Below are positions 1-5,810 of a stretch of 6,672 nucleotides of DNA, piece by piece. This DNA comes from an uncultured Lysobacterales bacterium (GTDB lineage Bacteria > Pseudomonadota > Gammaproteobacteria > Xanthomonadales > Xanthomonadaceae). The notes beneath the pieces are model-generated. The model did not search any database, had not been told where the DNA came from, and worked only from the letters and a program-made list of their open reading frames with translations. Position 1 is the stretch's first letter, and each line of letters starts with the position of its first letter. The DNA lies in contig CAMPJI010000112.1 in NCBI GenBank assembly GCA_946886865.1, forward strand, positions 1 through 6,672, read 5' to 3'. The translations under genes were made by a program, and so were the position numbers.

Positions 1-1
1 C

Positions 2-1699
2 CGCCTGCTGGCGTGGGCCGAGGACGACGTCGGCCGCCGCCAGTACGTCATCCGCATCAAGAACCTGGAAACCGGCGAGGTCCATTCCGACCGCATCGAG
101 GGCGTATCGGCCAACCTGGTGTGGGCCGACGACAACCGCACGCTGTTCTACGTCGAGAACGACCCGGAGACGCTGCTCACCGTGCGGGTGAAGAAGCACG
201 TGCTGGGCACGCCGGCCAGCGACGACGCGCTGGTGTACGAAGAGGAAGACGACAGCTTCTACATGGGCGTCGGCCGCACCCGCGACGACCGCTTCATCTG
301 CATCGGCGTGGAAAGCACGGTGTCGAGCGAAATGCGCTGCGCGCCGGCGGCCGATCCGGGCGCGTTCACGGTGCTGGCCCCGCGCCAGCGCGACGTGGAG
401 TACGACGCCGACCACCACGGCGGCCGCTGGGTGATCCGCACCAACGCACCGGGCGCCGACGGCCAGCCCGCGAAGAACTTCAAGATCGTGACCGCCCCCA
501 GCGACGCCACCTCGCGTGCGCAGTGGCAGGACTGGGTGGCGCACGACCCGGATGTCTTCATCGACGGCTTCGAGCTGTTCGACGGCTTCACCGCCGTGGC
601 CGAGCGCTCCGGCGGCCTGGAGCGGCTGCGCCTGCTGCGCGGCGCGCCGGGCACCGCGGATGCGTCCCAGGAGTACGTCAAGGTGGACGAGCCGGCGTAC
701 TCCATCGGCCTGTCGACCAACGCCGAGCCCGACACCCGGTGGCTGCGCTACAGCTACACCTCGATGACCACGCCGGCGACGACGTATGAGGTCAACATCG
801 CCACCGGCGAGCGCCGCCAGCTCAAGCAGCAGCCGGTGATCGGCTATGACCCGTCGAAATACGAGACCGAGCGCCTGTGGGCGACCGCGCGCGACGGCAC
901 CAAGATCCCGGTGTCGCTGGTCTACCGCAAGGGCTACCAGAAGGACGGCACTGCCGCGCTGCTGCAGTACGCCTACGGCAGCTACGGCAACTCGATCGAC
1001 CCGACCTTCAACCTGCCGGCGGTCAGCCTGCTTGACCGCGGTGTGGTCTACGCCATCGCGCACATCCGCGGCGGCCAGGAGATGGGCCGCGCCTGGTACG
1101 ACGCCGGCAAGCTGCTCAACAAGAAGAACACCTTCACCGACTTCATCGATGTCACCCGCTTCCTGGTGGAGCAGGGCGTGGCCGCGCCCGACCGCGTCGC
1201 GGCCTACGGCGGCAGCGCCGGCGGCCTGCTGATGGGCGCCATCGCCAACATGGCGCCGGACGACTACCGCGTGATCCTGTCGCAGGTGCCGTTCGTGGAC
1301 GTGGTCACCACCATGCTCGACGCCAGCATCCCGCTGACGACCAACGAGTACGACGAGTGGGGCAACCCCGAGGACGCGCAGTACTACGACTACATGCTGT
1401 CGTATTCGCCCTACGACAACCTCACCGCGCAGGCGTACCCGGCGACGTTCGTCGGCACCGGCCTGTGGGATTCGCAGGTGCAGTACTGGGAGCCGGCCAA
1501 GTACGTGGCGAAGCTGCGCGACGTGAATACCGGCACCGAGCCGGTGGTCTTCCGCACCAACATGGACGCCGGCCACGGCGGCAAGTCCGGGCGCTTCCGC
1601 CGGTACCGGGAGATGGCGGAGATGTACGCGTTCGCTTTGGATCGGCTGGGGGTGGCGGAAACCGCGTCCACGCCGGCGTCGGCGGCGAAGGCGGACTGA
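2..1699 (+). CDS. ptrB: Oligopeptidase B-like S9A serine peptidase (5' end outside window)
   Basis: This is a prolyl-oligopeptidase-family (S9A) enzyme that would cleave short peptides after basic residues. The reading frame is open from base 2, so 565 residues are visible; E. coli oligopeptidase B has about 686, so roughly the first 125-150 are missing, including any signal peptide. The visible N-terminal part is beta-propeller; the alpha/beta-hydrolase domain begins near base 850. The triad is present: Ser in GGSAGG (1214-1216), Asp in GLWDSQVQYWEP (1469-1471) and His in DAGHGGKSGR (1574-1576). Glu at 1346-1348 and Asp at 1352-1354, in LTTNEYDEWGNP, align with the E. coli S1-pocket acids Glu576 and Glu578, which supports trypsin-like specificity. 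The end is normal for the family, with a short Ala-rich tail. A 145-base gap separates it from the next gene. Whether it is cytoplasmic or exported cannot be judged without the start. Confidence 0.95.
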   Translation, partial: RLLAWAEDDVGRRQYVIRIKNLETGEVHSDRIEGVSANLVWADDNRTLFYVENDPETLLTVRVKKHVLGTPASDDALVYEEEDDSFYMGVGRTRDDRFICIGVESTVSSEMRCAPAADPGAFTVLAPRQRDVEYDADHHGGRWVIRTNAPGADGQPAKNFKIVTAPSDATSRAQWQDWVAHDPDVFIDGFELFDGFTAVAERSGGLERLRLLRGAPGTADASQEYVKVDEPAYSIGLSTNAEPDTRWLRYSYTSMTTPATTYEVNIATGERRQLKQQPVIGYDPSKYETERLWATARDGTKIPVSLVYRKGYQKDGTAALLQYAYGSYGNSIDPTFNLPAVSLLDRGVVYAIAHIRGGQEMGRAWYDAGKLLNKKNTFTDFIDVTRFLVEQGVAAPDRVAAYGGSAGGLLMGAIANMAPDDYRVILSQVPFVDVVTTMLDASIPLTTNEYDEWGNPEDAQYYDYMLSYSPYDNLTAQAYPATFVGTGLWDSQVQYWEPAKYVAKLRDVNTGTEPVVFRTNMDAGHGGKSGRFRRYREMAEMYAFALDRLGVAETASTPASAAKAD

Positions 1700-1844
1700 C
1701 CGCCGGCCGTCCAGCCCCGTCGCGCGCCTGCCCTTGCCGTCCTGCACGCAGTGACGGATCAGCGTTCCGCTTGAACAACCGGGGCGGACGGCCAGGTCCC
1801 TCGCTGCACCCGGGACCGCATCGTATGGCGGGCATGCCGTTGCC

Positions 1845-2246
1845 ATGACTCGACACGATCCGGACACCGGCCCGACATCCGCCCGCTTCCGCTGGGCGTG
1901 GTGGCTGCTGGCCTACGGCGCACTCGCGCTTGGCGTCATCGGAGTCGTCGTGCCCGGGCTGCCGACGGTCCCGTTCATCCTGCTGTCGGCGTATGCCGCC
2001 GCCCGCGGCTCGCGGCGCCTGCACCGCTGGTTGCTCGCGCACCCGCGCTTCGGCCCGATGATCCACGACTGGCAGGCGCACGGCGCCGTCGCGCGGCGCT
2101 CCAAGGTGCTCGCCATCGGCACCATGATGCTGTGCGCGGGCGTGATGTTCCTGACCGCGCCGCGTGTGTGGATGGCGCTGACCGGCACCGCGATCATGGC
2201 GGTGGTCGGGACCTGGCTGTGGCACCGGCCCGAGCCGCCGCGCTGA
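1845..2246 (+). CDS. DUF454 (YbaN-type) inner-membrane protein
   Basis: This 133-residue protein matches the DUF454/YbaN family, whose function is unknown. The family core is clear: a GxxxPGLPTVPFILLSAY block at residues 33-50, then RGSRRLHRWLLAHPRFGPMIHDW at 54-76, and a Lys after a short Gly-Ala-Val stretch. Hydrophobic stretches at about 19-36, 40-53 and 88-126 (probably two passes) suggest about four membrane segments; the conserved HPRFGP loop carries several basic residues and probably faces the cytoplasm. E. coli YbaN is about 125 residues, so this is full length. The ATG at 1845 is the first one in frame, and no convincing Shine-Dalgarno lies before it. Its stop is 37 bases before the lptM start, so it could be co-transcribed with that cluster or stand alone. 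The family call is firm; I infer no function. Confidence 0.9.
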   Translation: MTRHDPDTGPTSARFRWAWWLLAYGALALGVIGVVVPGLPTVPFILLSAYAAARGSRRLHRWLLAHPRFGPMIHDWQAHGAVARRSKVLAIGTMMLCAGVMFLTAPRVWMALTGTAIMAVVGTWLWHRPEPPR

Positions 2247-2271
2247 CCTACGCAGCCGCGTGCGCCGGGGC

Positions 2272-2277
2272 TACACT
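2272..2277 (+). promoter_or_regulatory. Possible -10 box before lptM
   Basis: The hexamer TACACT lies 6 bases before the lptM ATG and differs from TATAAT at two positions. No good -35 lies 16-18 bases upstream. If it is used, transcription would begin at or next to the start codon, giving a leaderless or nearly leaderless mRNA, which fits the lack of a Shine-Dalgarno there. This rests on a single short motif. Confidence 0.3.
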
Positions 2278-2283
2278 GCGGCG

Positions 2284-2589
2284 ATGGACATCCGCCCCGC
2301 ATTGAATCTTCTCGCCCCGGCCCTGCTGGCCCTTTCGCTGGCCGCGTGCGGCAACAAGGGTCCCTTGATCCAGGCGCCGACGGCCCCGGTCGACCCCGAA
2401 CAGGCCCCGGCCACGCCGACCGGCGAAGTGCCGGTGGAACTGGCCCCCGCCGAAGCCGACACCGACACCTCCGACGAGGTCGTTCAGGATGGCATGCTGA
2501 TCAACGAGGACGAGGCCACCGACGGTGCCGTCGAGCCGCCGGTCGACGACACGCCGCCCGACCCGACCGACGACGACGGGAATGGCTGA
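2284..2589 (+). CDS. lptM: LptM (YifL-type) outer-membrane lipoprotein with a long acidic tail
   Basis: This 101-residue lipoprotein precursor has a short hydrophobic signal and lipobox LAAC, with Cys22 as the lipidation site and Gly at +2, which favours outer-membrane sorting. The mature protein begins [11 protein letters not shown], the CGxKGPL signature of LptM (YifL). In E. coli, LptM binds the LptD-LptE translocon and helps LptD reach its correct disulfide state. E. coli YifL has about 67 residues. Here residues 33-101 add a low-complexity tail rich in Pro, Asp, Glu and Thr, with 21 acidic and no Lys, Arg or His residues. The location directly before dapF agrees with E. coli. I prefer the ATG at 2284 over an in-frame GTG at 2260 because the latter would put an unusual RRGY stretch in front of the signal. 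The 3' end overlaps dapF by 8 bases. Confidence 0.85.
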   Translation: MDIRPALNLLAPALLALSLAACGNKGPLIQAPTAPVDPEQAPATPTGEVPVELAPAEADTDTSDEVVQDGMLINEDEATDGAVEPPVDDTPPDPTDDDGNG

Positions 2590-3442
2590 CCGCGCCTCCG
2601 CGCCTGATCCTGCCGTACTGCGTTTCAGCAAGATGCACGGTGCGGGCAACGACTTCGTCGTGCTCGACCTGCGCGGCGGGCGATCGGCGCCCACGCCGCA
2701 GCTGTGCCGTGCGCTGGCCGACCGCCACACCGGGGTCGGCTGCGACCAGATCCTGACGATCGAGGACGCGCCGGACCCCGGCGTGGTCGCCGCCTACCGC
2801 ATCTGGAACAGCGACGGCAGCGCGGCGGGGCAGTGCGGCAATGGCGCGCGCTGTGTCGCCGCCTGGCTGGTGCGCGATGGCGCGTCAGGCGCGGGCGACT
2901 TCGTACTCACCAGCCCGGCCGGTCGCCACGACGTGCAACGGCTGGACGATGGCCGCTACCGCATCGCGATGGGCGTGCCGGCGTTCGACCCGTCGCGGAT
3001 TCCGCTCGTGGGTTTCGACGCGGCCGACCGCTACACCCTGCAGTGCGACGGCGGCACGGTCGCGTTCGGCGCGGTGTCGATGGGCAACCCGCATGCGGTC
3101 ATCGAGGTCGACGATGTCGATACCGCGCCGGTCGATGCGCTCGGCCAGTGGCTGCAGGCGCAGCCGGCGTTCCCGGACTCGGTCAACGTCGGCTTCGCCC
3201 AGGTCACGGGCGTGAACCGCATCCGCCTGCGCGTGTTCGAGCGCGGCGTCGGCGAGACCCTCGCCTGTGGCAGCGGCGCCTGCGCGGCCGCGGCGGTGTT
3301 GATGCGGCGTGGACGCCTCGCGCGGCGCGCGATGGTGTCGCTGCCCGGCGGCGATCTTGAAATTGACTGGCCCGACGATGCCGCCGGCATCACCATGGCC
3401 GGGCCGGTGGCATTTGTATTCGAAGGAGAGTGGTGGGCATGA
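2582..3442 (+). CDS. dapF: Diaminopimelate epimerase
   Basis: DapF converts LL- to meso-diaminopimelate without a cofactor, the last shared step before lysine and a direct source of the peptidoglycan cross-linking residue; it is cytoplasmic. The protein has 286 residues (E. coli 274). It opens with the family's [15 protein letters not shown] block. Both catalytic cysteines are present in their usual settings: Cys85 in QCGNGARC and Cys229 in [10 protein letters not shown], matching E. coli Cys73 and Cys217. Other conserved parts are [16 protein letters not shown] (166-180) and [12 protein letters not shown] (197-208). The ATG at 2582 sits inside the end of lptM (shared ATGGCTGA), which suggests translational coupling; the frame is open further upstream, but those codons overlap lptM and are not conserved DapF sequence. 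The stop overlaps the next start as ATGA. Confidence 0.97.
   Translation: MADRASAPDPAVLRFSKMHGAGNDFVVLDLRGGRSAPTPQLCRALADRHTGVGCDQILTIEDAPDPGVVAAYRIWNSDGSAAGQCGNGARCVAAWLVRDGASGAGDFVLTSPAGRHDVQRLDDGRYRIAMGVPAFDPSRIPLVGFDAADRYTLQCDGGTVAFGAVSMGNPHAVIEVDDVDTAPVDALGQWLQAQPAFPDSVNVGFAQVTGVNRIRLRVFERGVGETLACGSGACAAAAVLMRRGRLARRAMVSLPGGDLEIDWPDDAAGITMAGPVAFVFEGEWWA
3423..3428 (+). promoter_or_regulatory. Shine-Dalgarno for the DUF484 gene
   Basis: AAGGAG lies inside the end of dapF, 10 bases before the ATG at 3439. In-frame GTG codons at 3430 and 3433 are only 1 and 4 bases from it, so it favours the ATG. It suggests the gene has its own initiation as well as coupling to dapF. Confidence 0.65.
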
Positions 3443-4113
3443 GCGATACACGCGAGGCGCTGGGCGCGCATGAAGTGGCGGCGTGGCTGCGGCGGCACCC
3501 GAAGTTCCTGCAGCAGTTCCCGGACCTCGCGATCACCCTGGTGGTGCCGCGCGACGAGGGCCCGGCCGCGTCGCTGGCCAGCTACCAGCTGGAGGTGCTG
3601 CGCGACAAAAACCGCGAGCTCACACGGCGCCTGCACGAGTTGTTCGGCAACGCACAGGAGAACGAGCGGTTGGCGGTGCGTACGCACCAGCTGACCCTCG
3701 CGCTGATGCGCCAGCCCTCGCGCGCCGACGTGGTGCGGGCGATGGCGGCCACGCTGGCGGAGGACTTCAACGGCGACCTGGTGCGCATCGTGCTGTTCGA
3801 GTCCATCGACGGGCTGGAGGACGCCGACTGGCTGCAGGTGGTCGACGCCGGTGATGCGCGCCTGGCGCCGTTCGCCGACTGCCTGGCCGAGGGCGCCCCG
3901 CTTTGCGGCCGCCTGCAGCCGGCCAAGCACGACGTGCTCTACGACGACCGTGCGCCCGACGTGCAGTCCACCGCGCTGCTGCCGCTGCCGGGCCTGGGCC
4001 TGGTCGCAGTCGGCAGCGGCGACGCCAACCGGTTCTTCCCGGGCATGGGCACGCTGTTCCTGCGGATGATGGGCGAGGCGTTCGCTGCGGCCCTGGCGCG
4101 CGACGCGCGCTGA
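3439..4113 (+). CDS. DUF484 family protein (YigA-like)
   Basis: This 224-residue cytoplasmic protein belongs to DUF484 (E. coli YigA, about 235 residues). The family has a GAF-like fold and no established function. The N-terminus shows the expected [18 protein letters not shown] block (about 13-30). Next comes a segment at roughly 44-85 ([21 protein letters not shown] and on), rich in Leu, Glu and Arg and likely to be a coiled coil. The C-terminal part (about 95-220) is the GAF-like region, with the late [15 protein letters not shown] stretch. The start is set by the AAGGAG at 3423-3428 and by the ATGA overlap with the dapF stop. xerC follows after 24 bases in the same reading frame. The constant position between dapF and xerC in gammaproteobacteria is known; a role linked to either is only inference. 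Confidence 0.92.
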   Translation: MSDTREALGAHEVAAWLRRHPKFLQQFPDLAITLVVPRDEGPAASLASYQLEVLRDKNRELTRRLHELFGNAQENERLAVRTHQLTLALMRQPSRADVVRAMAATLAEDFNGDLVRIVLFESIDGLEDADWLQVVDAGDARLAPFADCLAEGAPLCGRLQPAKHDVLYDDRAPDVQSTALLPLPGLGLVAVGSGDANRFFPGMGTLFLRMMGEAFAAALARDAR

Positions 4114-4137
4114 GGCCGGACACGCGCGGGCACTCCA

Positions 4138-5010
4138 GTGAGCGCGGTCGACCAGTTCCTGTCCCATCTCGATGTCGAGCGACGCGTGTCGCCGCACACG
4201 CTCGCCGCCTACCGCCGCGACCTGGAGGCGCTGTCGCTGTGGGCCACTGACAATGGACAGGCGGTGGAACGGCTGCAGGCCGACCACATCCGCGCGTTCG
4301 TGGCCGCCGAACACCGCCGCGGCCTGACGCCCAAGAGCCTGCAGCGCCGGTTGTCGGCCTGCCGCAGCTTCTACGCCTGGCTGCTGCGCAATGGGCGCAT
4401 TGCCGCCAGCCCCGCCGCGGCCATCCGTGCGCCCAAGGCCCCGCGCAAGCTGCCGCAGGTGCTGGACCCGGACGAGGCCAAGGCGCTGGTCGAGGTGCCC
4501 ACCGATGCCCCCCTGGGCGTGCGTGACCGCGCATTGCTCGAGCTGTTCTATTCGTCCGGCCTGCGCCTGTCGGAGCTGTGCGGCCTGCACTGGCGCGACC
4601 TCCACCTGGACGACGGACTGGTGCACGTGCTCGGCAAGGGCAGCAAGCAGCGCATCGTCCCACTGGGCTCGCACGCGCGCACCGCGCTGGGCGACTGGAA
4701 GCGCGAATCCGGCGGCACCGCCGACACGCCGGTATTCCCGGGCCGCAAGGGACCGATCACGCCGCGGGCGGTGCAGTTGCGGTTGCGGCAGCTGGCGCAA
4801 CGCCAGGGCCTGTTCAAGCGCGTGCATCCGCACCTGCTGCGCCATTCCTTCGCCAGCCACATCCTGGAATCCTCCGGCGATCTGCGCGGCGTGCAGGAAC
4901 TGCTCGGCCACGCCGACATTGCCACCACCCAGATCTACACGCACCTGGACTATCAGCACCTCTCGCGTGTCTACGACGCGGCGCACCCGCGCGCCAAGCG
5001 CAAGCCGTAG
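4138..5010 (+). CDS. xerC: Tyrosine recombinase XerC
   Basis: XerC acts with XerD at the chromosomal dif site near the terminus to resolve chromosome dimers before cell division. The protein has 290 residues, the usual size. The N-terminal SAM-like DNA-binding core is at about 1-88 and the catalytic domain at about 105-285. All catalytic residues are present: Arg143 (SSGLRLSEL), Lys167 (LGKGSK), His232 and Arg235 (PHLLRHSFASH), His258 (LLGHADI) and the nucleophile Tyr267 (TQIYTHL). The start is GTG: the upstream frame closes at the DUF484 stop (4111), and 4138 is the only start codon between that stop and conserved sequence. The ribosome site is weak, so coupling with DUF484 is likely. XerC rather than XerD is chosen mainly from the dapF-DUF484-xerC order, which is a known conserved context. 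No dif site is seen in this window. Confidence 0.96.
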   Translation: MSAVDQFLSHLDVERRVSPHTLAAYRRDLEALSLWATDNGQAVERLQADHIRAFVAAEHRRGLTPKSLQRRLSACRSFYAWLLRNGRIAASPAAAIRAPKAPRKLPQVLDPDEAKALVEVPTDAPLGVRDRALLELFYSSGLRLSELCGLHWRDLHLDDGLVHVLGKGSKQRIVPLGSHARTALGDWKRESGGTADTPVFPGRKGPITPRAVQLRLRQLAQRQGLFKRVHPHLLRHSFASHILESSGDLRGVQELLGHADIATTQIYTHLDYQHLSRVYDAAHPRAKRKP

Positions 5011-5023
5011 CTGTTGCGACCCT

Positions 5024-5098
5024 GTAGGAGCGGCTTCAGCCGCGAACTCGAGTCGGTCACGCGCGGCGGTTGACGCTCGCGGCTGAAGCCGCGCCTGC
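5024..5098 (+). repeat. Inverted pair of GTAG-headed REP (SMAG-like) units after xerC
   Basis: Two 22-base units face each other: 5024-5045, and 5077-5098 as its inverted copy. Each unit carries its own small hairpin, GCGGC-TTCA-GCCGC (or the reverse form with TGAA in the loop). The first begins with the GTAG head typical of SMAG/REP elements of Stenotrophomonas and relatives. The arms differ at two of 22 positions, so together they could form one long stem around a 31-base loop that contains the palindrome ACTCGAGT (5046-5053). The pair begins 13 bases after the xerC stop. It may stabilise or end the upstream transcript, but no T-run follows, so I do not call it a terminator. Confidence 0.88.
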
Positions 5099-5117
5099 AC
5101 CCACCGGCAGTCCCGCC

Positions 5118-5146
5118 CTTGCGCCACCGCTCGGCGATCCCCATCC
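5118..5146 (+). promoter_or_regulatory. Candidate heat-shock (sigma-32/RpoH) promoter of hslVU
   Basis: CTTGCG (5118-5123), 15 bases, then CCCCATCC (5139-5146). The sigma-32 consensus is CTTGAA, about 13-15 bases, CCCCATnT; the -35 matches 4 of 6 and the -10 misses only its last base. The predicted start near 5153 gives a leader of about 20 bases that still contains the GGAGG at 5163-5167. hslVU is a known sigma-32 operon in E. coli, so the context fits. No competing sigma-70 pair was seen in the gap. Confidence 0.6.
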
Positions 5147-5162
5147 AAGGGGCTCGACCCCC

Positions 5163-5167
5163 GGAGG
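5163..5167 (+). promoter_or_regulatory. Shine-Dalgarno for hslV
   Basis: GGAGG lies 4 bases before the ATG at 5172. The spacing is short but usable, and it supports this start over the in-frame TTG at 5070, whose extension would translate through a REP arm. Confidence 0.65.
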
Positions 5168-5171
5168 CCGC

Positions 5172-5723
5172 ATGGACCCCAGCCAGAACCCCACCCGCTT
5201 CCACGCCACCACCATCGTCTCGGTGCGTCGCGATGGCCGCGTCGCCGTTGCCGGCGACGGCCAGGTCACGCTCGGCCACACGGTGATGAAGGGCAACGCG
5301 CGCAAGGTGCGCCGCCTCGGCCGCGACGGCCAGGTGCTGGCGGGCTTCGCCGGCGCGGCCGCCGATGCGTTCACCCTGTTCGAACTGTTCGAGGCCAAGC
5401 TGGAGAAGCACGGCCAGCTGACCCGCGCCGCGGTGGAGATGGCCAAGGACTGGCGCACCGAGCGCCGCTTCGGGAAGCTCGAGGCGCTGCTCGCCGTCGC
5501 CGACCGCGAAACCTCGCTCGTGATCAGCGGCACCGGCGACGTCATCGAGCCGGAGGACGGGATCATCGCCATCGGTTCGGGCGGCATGTACGCCCTGAGC
5601 GCTGCGCGTGCGCTGATGGCGCACACCACGCTGGACGCCACGACCATCGCCACCGAGGCGATCAACATCGCCGGCGACGTGTGCATCTACACCAACCGCA
5701 ACGTGGTGGTGGAAGAACTGTAG
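5172..5723 (+). CDS. hslV: HslV, threonine peptidase subunit of the HslUV protease
   Basis: HslV (ClpQ) forms the double-hexamer peptidase core that degrades cytoplasmic proteins fed to it by the HslU ATPase. The 183-residue protein begins with a 12-residue leader ending FHA, followed by TTIVSVRR. Thr13 is therefore the expected catalytic N-terminal threonine after removal of the propeptide, whereas E. coli HslV loses only Met. The matching catalytic-site residues are Asp29 (VAGDGQ) and Lys45 (NARKVRRL). The rest is canonical: [61 protein letters not shown] and AGDVCIYTN. It ends VVVEEL, a few residues shorter than the E. coli C-terminus. The stop codon TAG lies within the first arm of a REP element. 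The start is supported by GGAGG at 5163, and a sigma-32-like promoter lies upstream. Confidence 0.97.
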   Translation: MDPSQNPTRFHATTIVSVRRDGRVAVAGDGQVTLGHTVMKGNARKVRRLGRDGQVLAGFAGAAADAFTLFELFEAKLEKHGQLTRAAVEMAKDWRTERRFGKLEALLAVADRETSLVISGTGDVIEPEDGIIAIGSGGMYALSAARALMAHTTLDATTIATEAINIAGDVCIYTNRNVVVEEL

Positions 5724-5795
5724 GAGCGGCTCCAGCCGCGATCGGATAACCGGTCGCGCCAACCCGCTCCCGATCGCGGCTGAAGCCGCTCCTAC
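5720..5795 (+). repeat. Near-perfect inverted REP (SMAG-like) pair between hslV and hslU
   Basis: Unit 5720-5741 and its inverted partner 5774-5795 differ at a single position (C at 5732 opposite A at 5783). Pairing continues four more bases inward (5742-5745 with 5770-5773), giving a 26-position stem with one mismatch and a 24-base loop. The units are the same family as those at 5024-5098, with the GTAG head and the GCGGC/GCCGC inner hairpin. The TAG of the head is the hslV stop codon (5721-5723). The pair fills most of the 87-base hslV-hslU gap, and the hslU start is 15 bases after it. Confidence 0.9.
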
Positions 5796-5810
5796 GAAAG
5801 CCTTTGACCC

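Noticed and set aside
1705..1817. Inverted GGCCGTCC/GGACGGCC (1705-1712, 1786-1793) and GGTCCC/GGGACC (1795-1800, 1812-1817) as terminators of the peptidase gene
   Set aside because: The first arms are 73 bases apart and the second stem is only six pairs with an 11-base loop. Neither is followed by a T-run.
1825..1846. GGCATGCC palindrome (1831-1838) inside a five-base ATGGC/GCCAT inverted repeat over the DUF454 start
   Set aside because: The two symmetries are centred one base apart, the stem is short, and such palindromes are common at this base composition. It is not enough to call an operator.
1825..1848. Seven-codon reading frame (ATG at 1825) ending in an ATGA overlap with the DUF454 start, as a possible leader peptide
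   Set aside because: It has no ribosome site, no regulatory codon pattern and no attenuator; ATG frames this short arise by chance.
1422..2225. A 267-codon minus-strand frame spanning the gap before the DUF454 gene
   Set aside because: It is antisense to the peptidase 3' end and the DUF454 gene, and its composition is that of a shadow frame (Arg/Pro-rich).
3031..5148. A 705-codon open frame on the minus strand
   Set aside because: It lies antisense to dapF, DUF484 and xerC, all with clear family motifs. The translation is a repetitive Arg/Gln/Ala-rich mix with no recognisable domain, typical of antisense frames in GC-rich DNA.
5070..5171. Upstream TTG start for hslV adding 34 residues
   Set aside because: It would translate the REP arm at 5077-5098 and the candidate promoter. 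The ATG at 5172 has a GGAGG and leaves a plausible propeptide.
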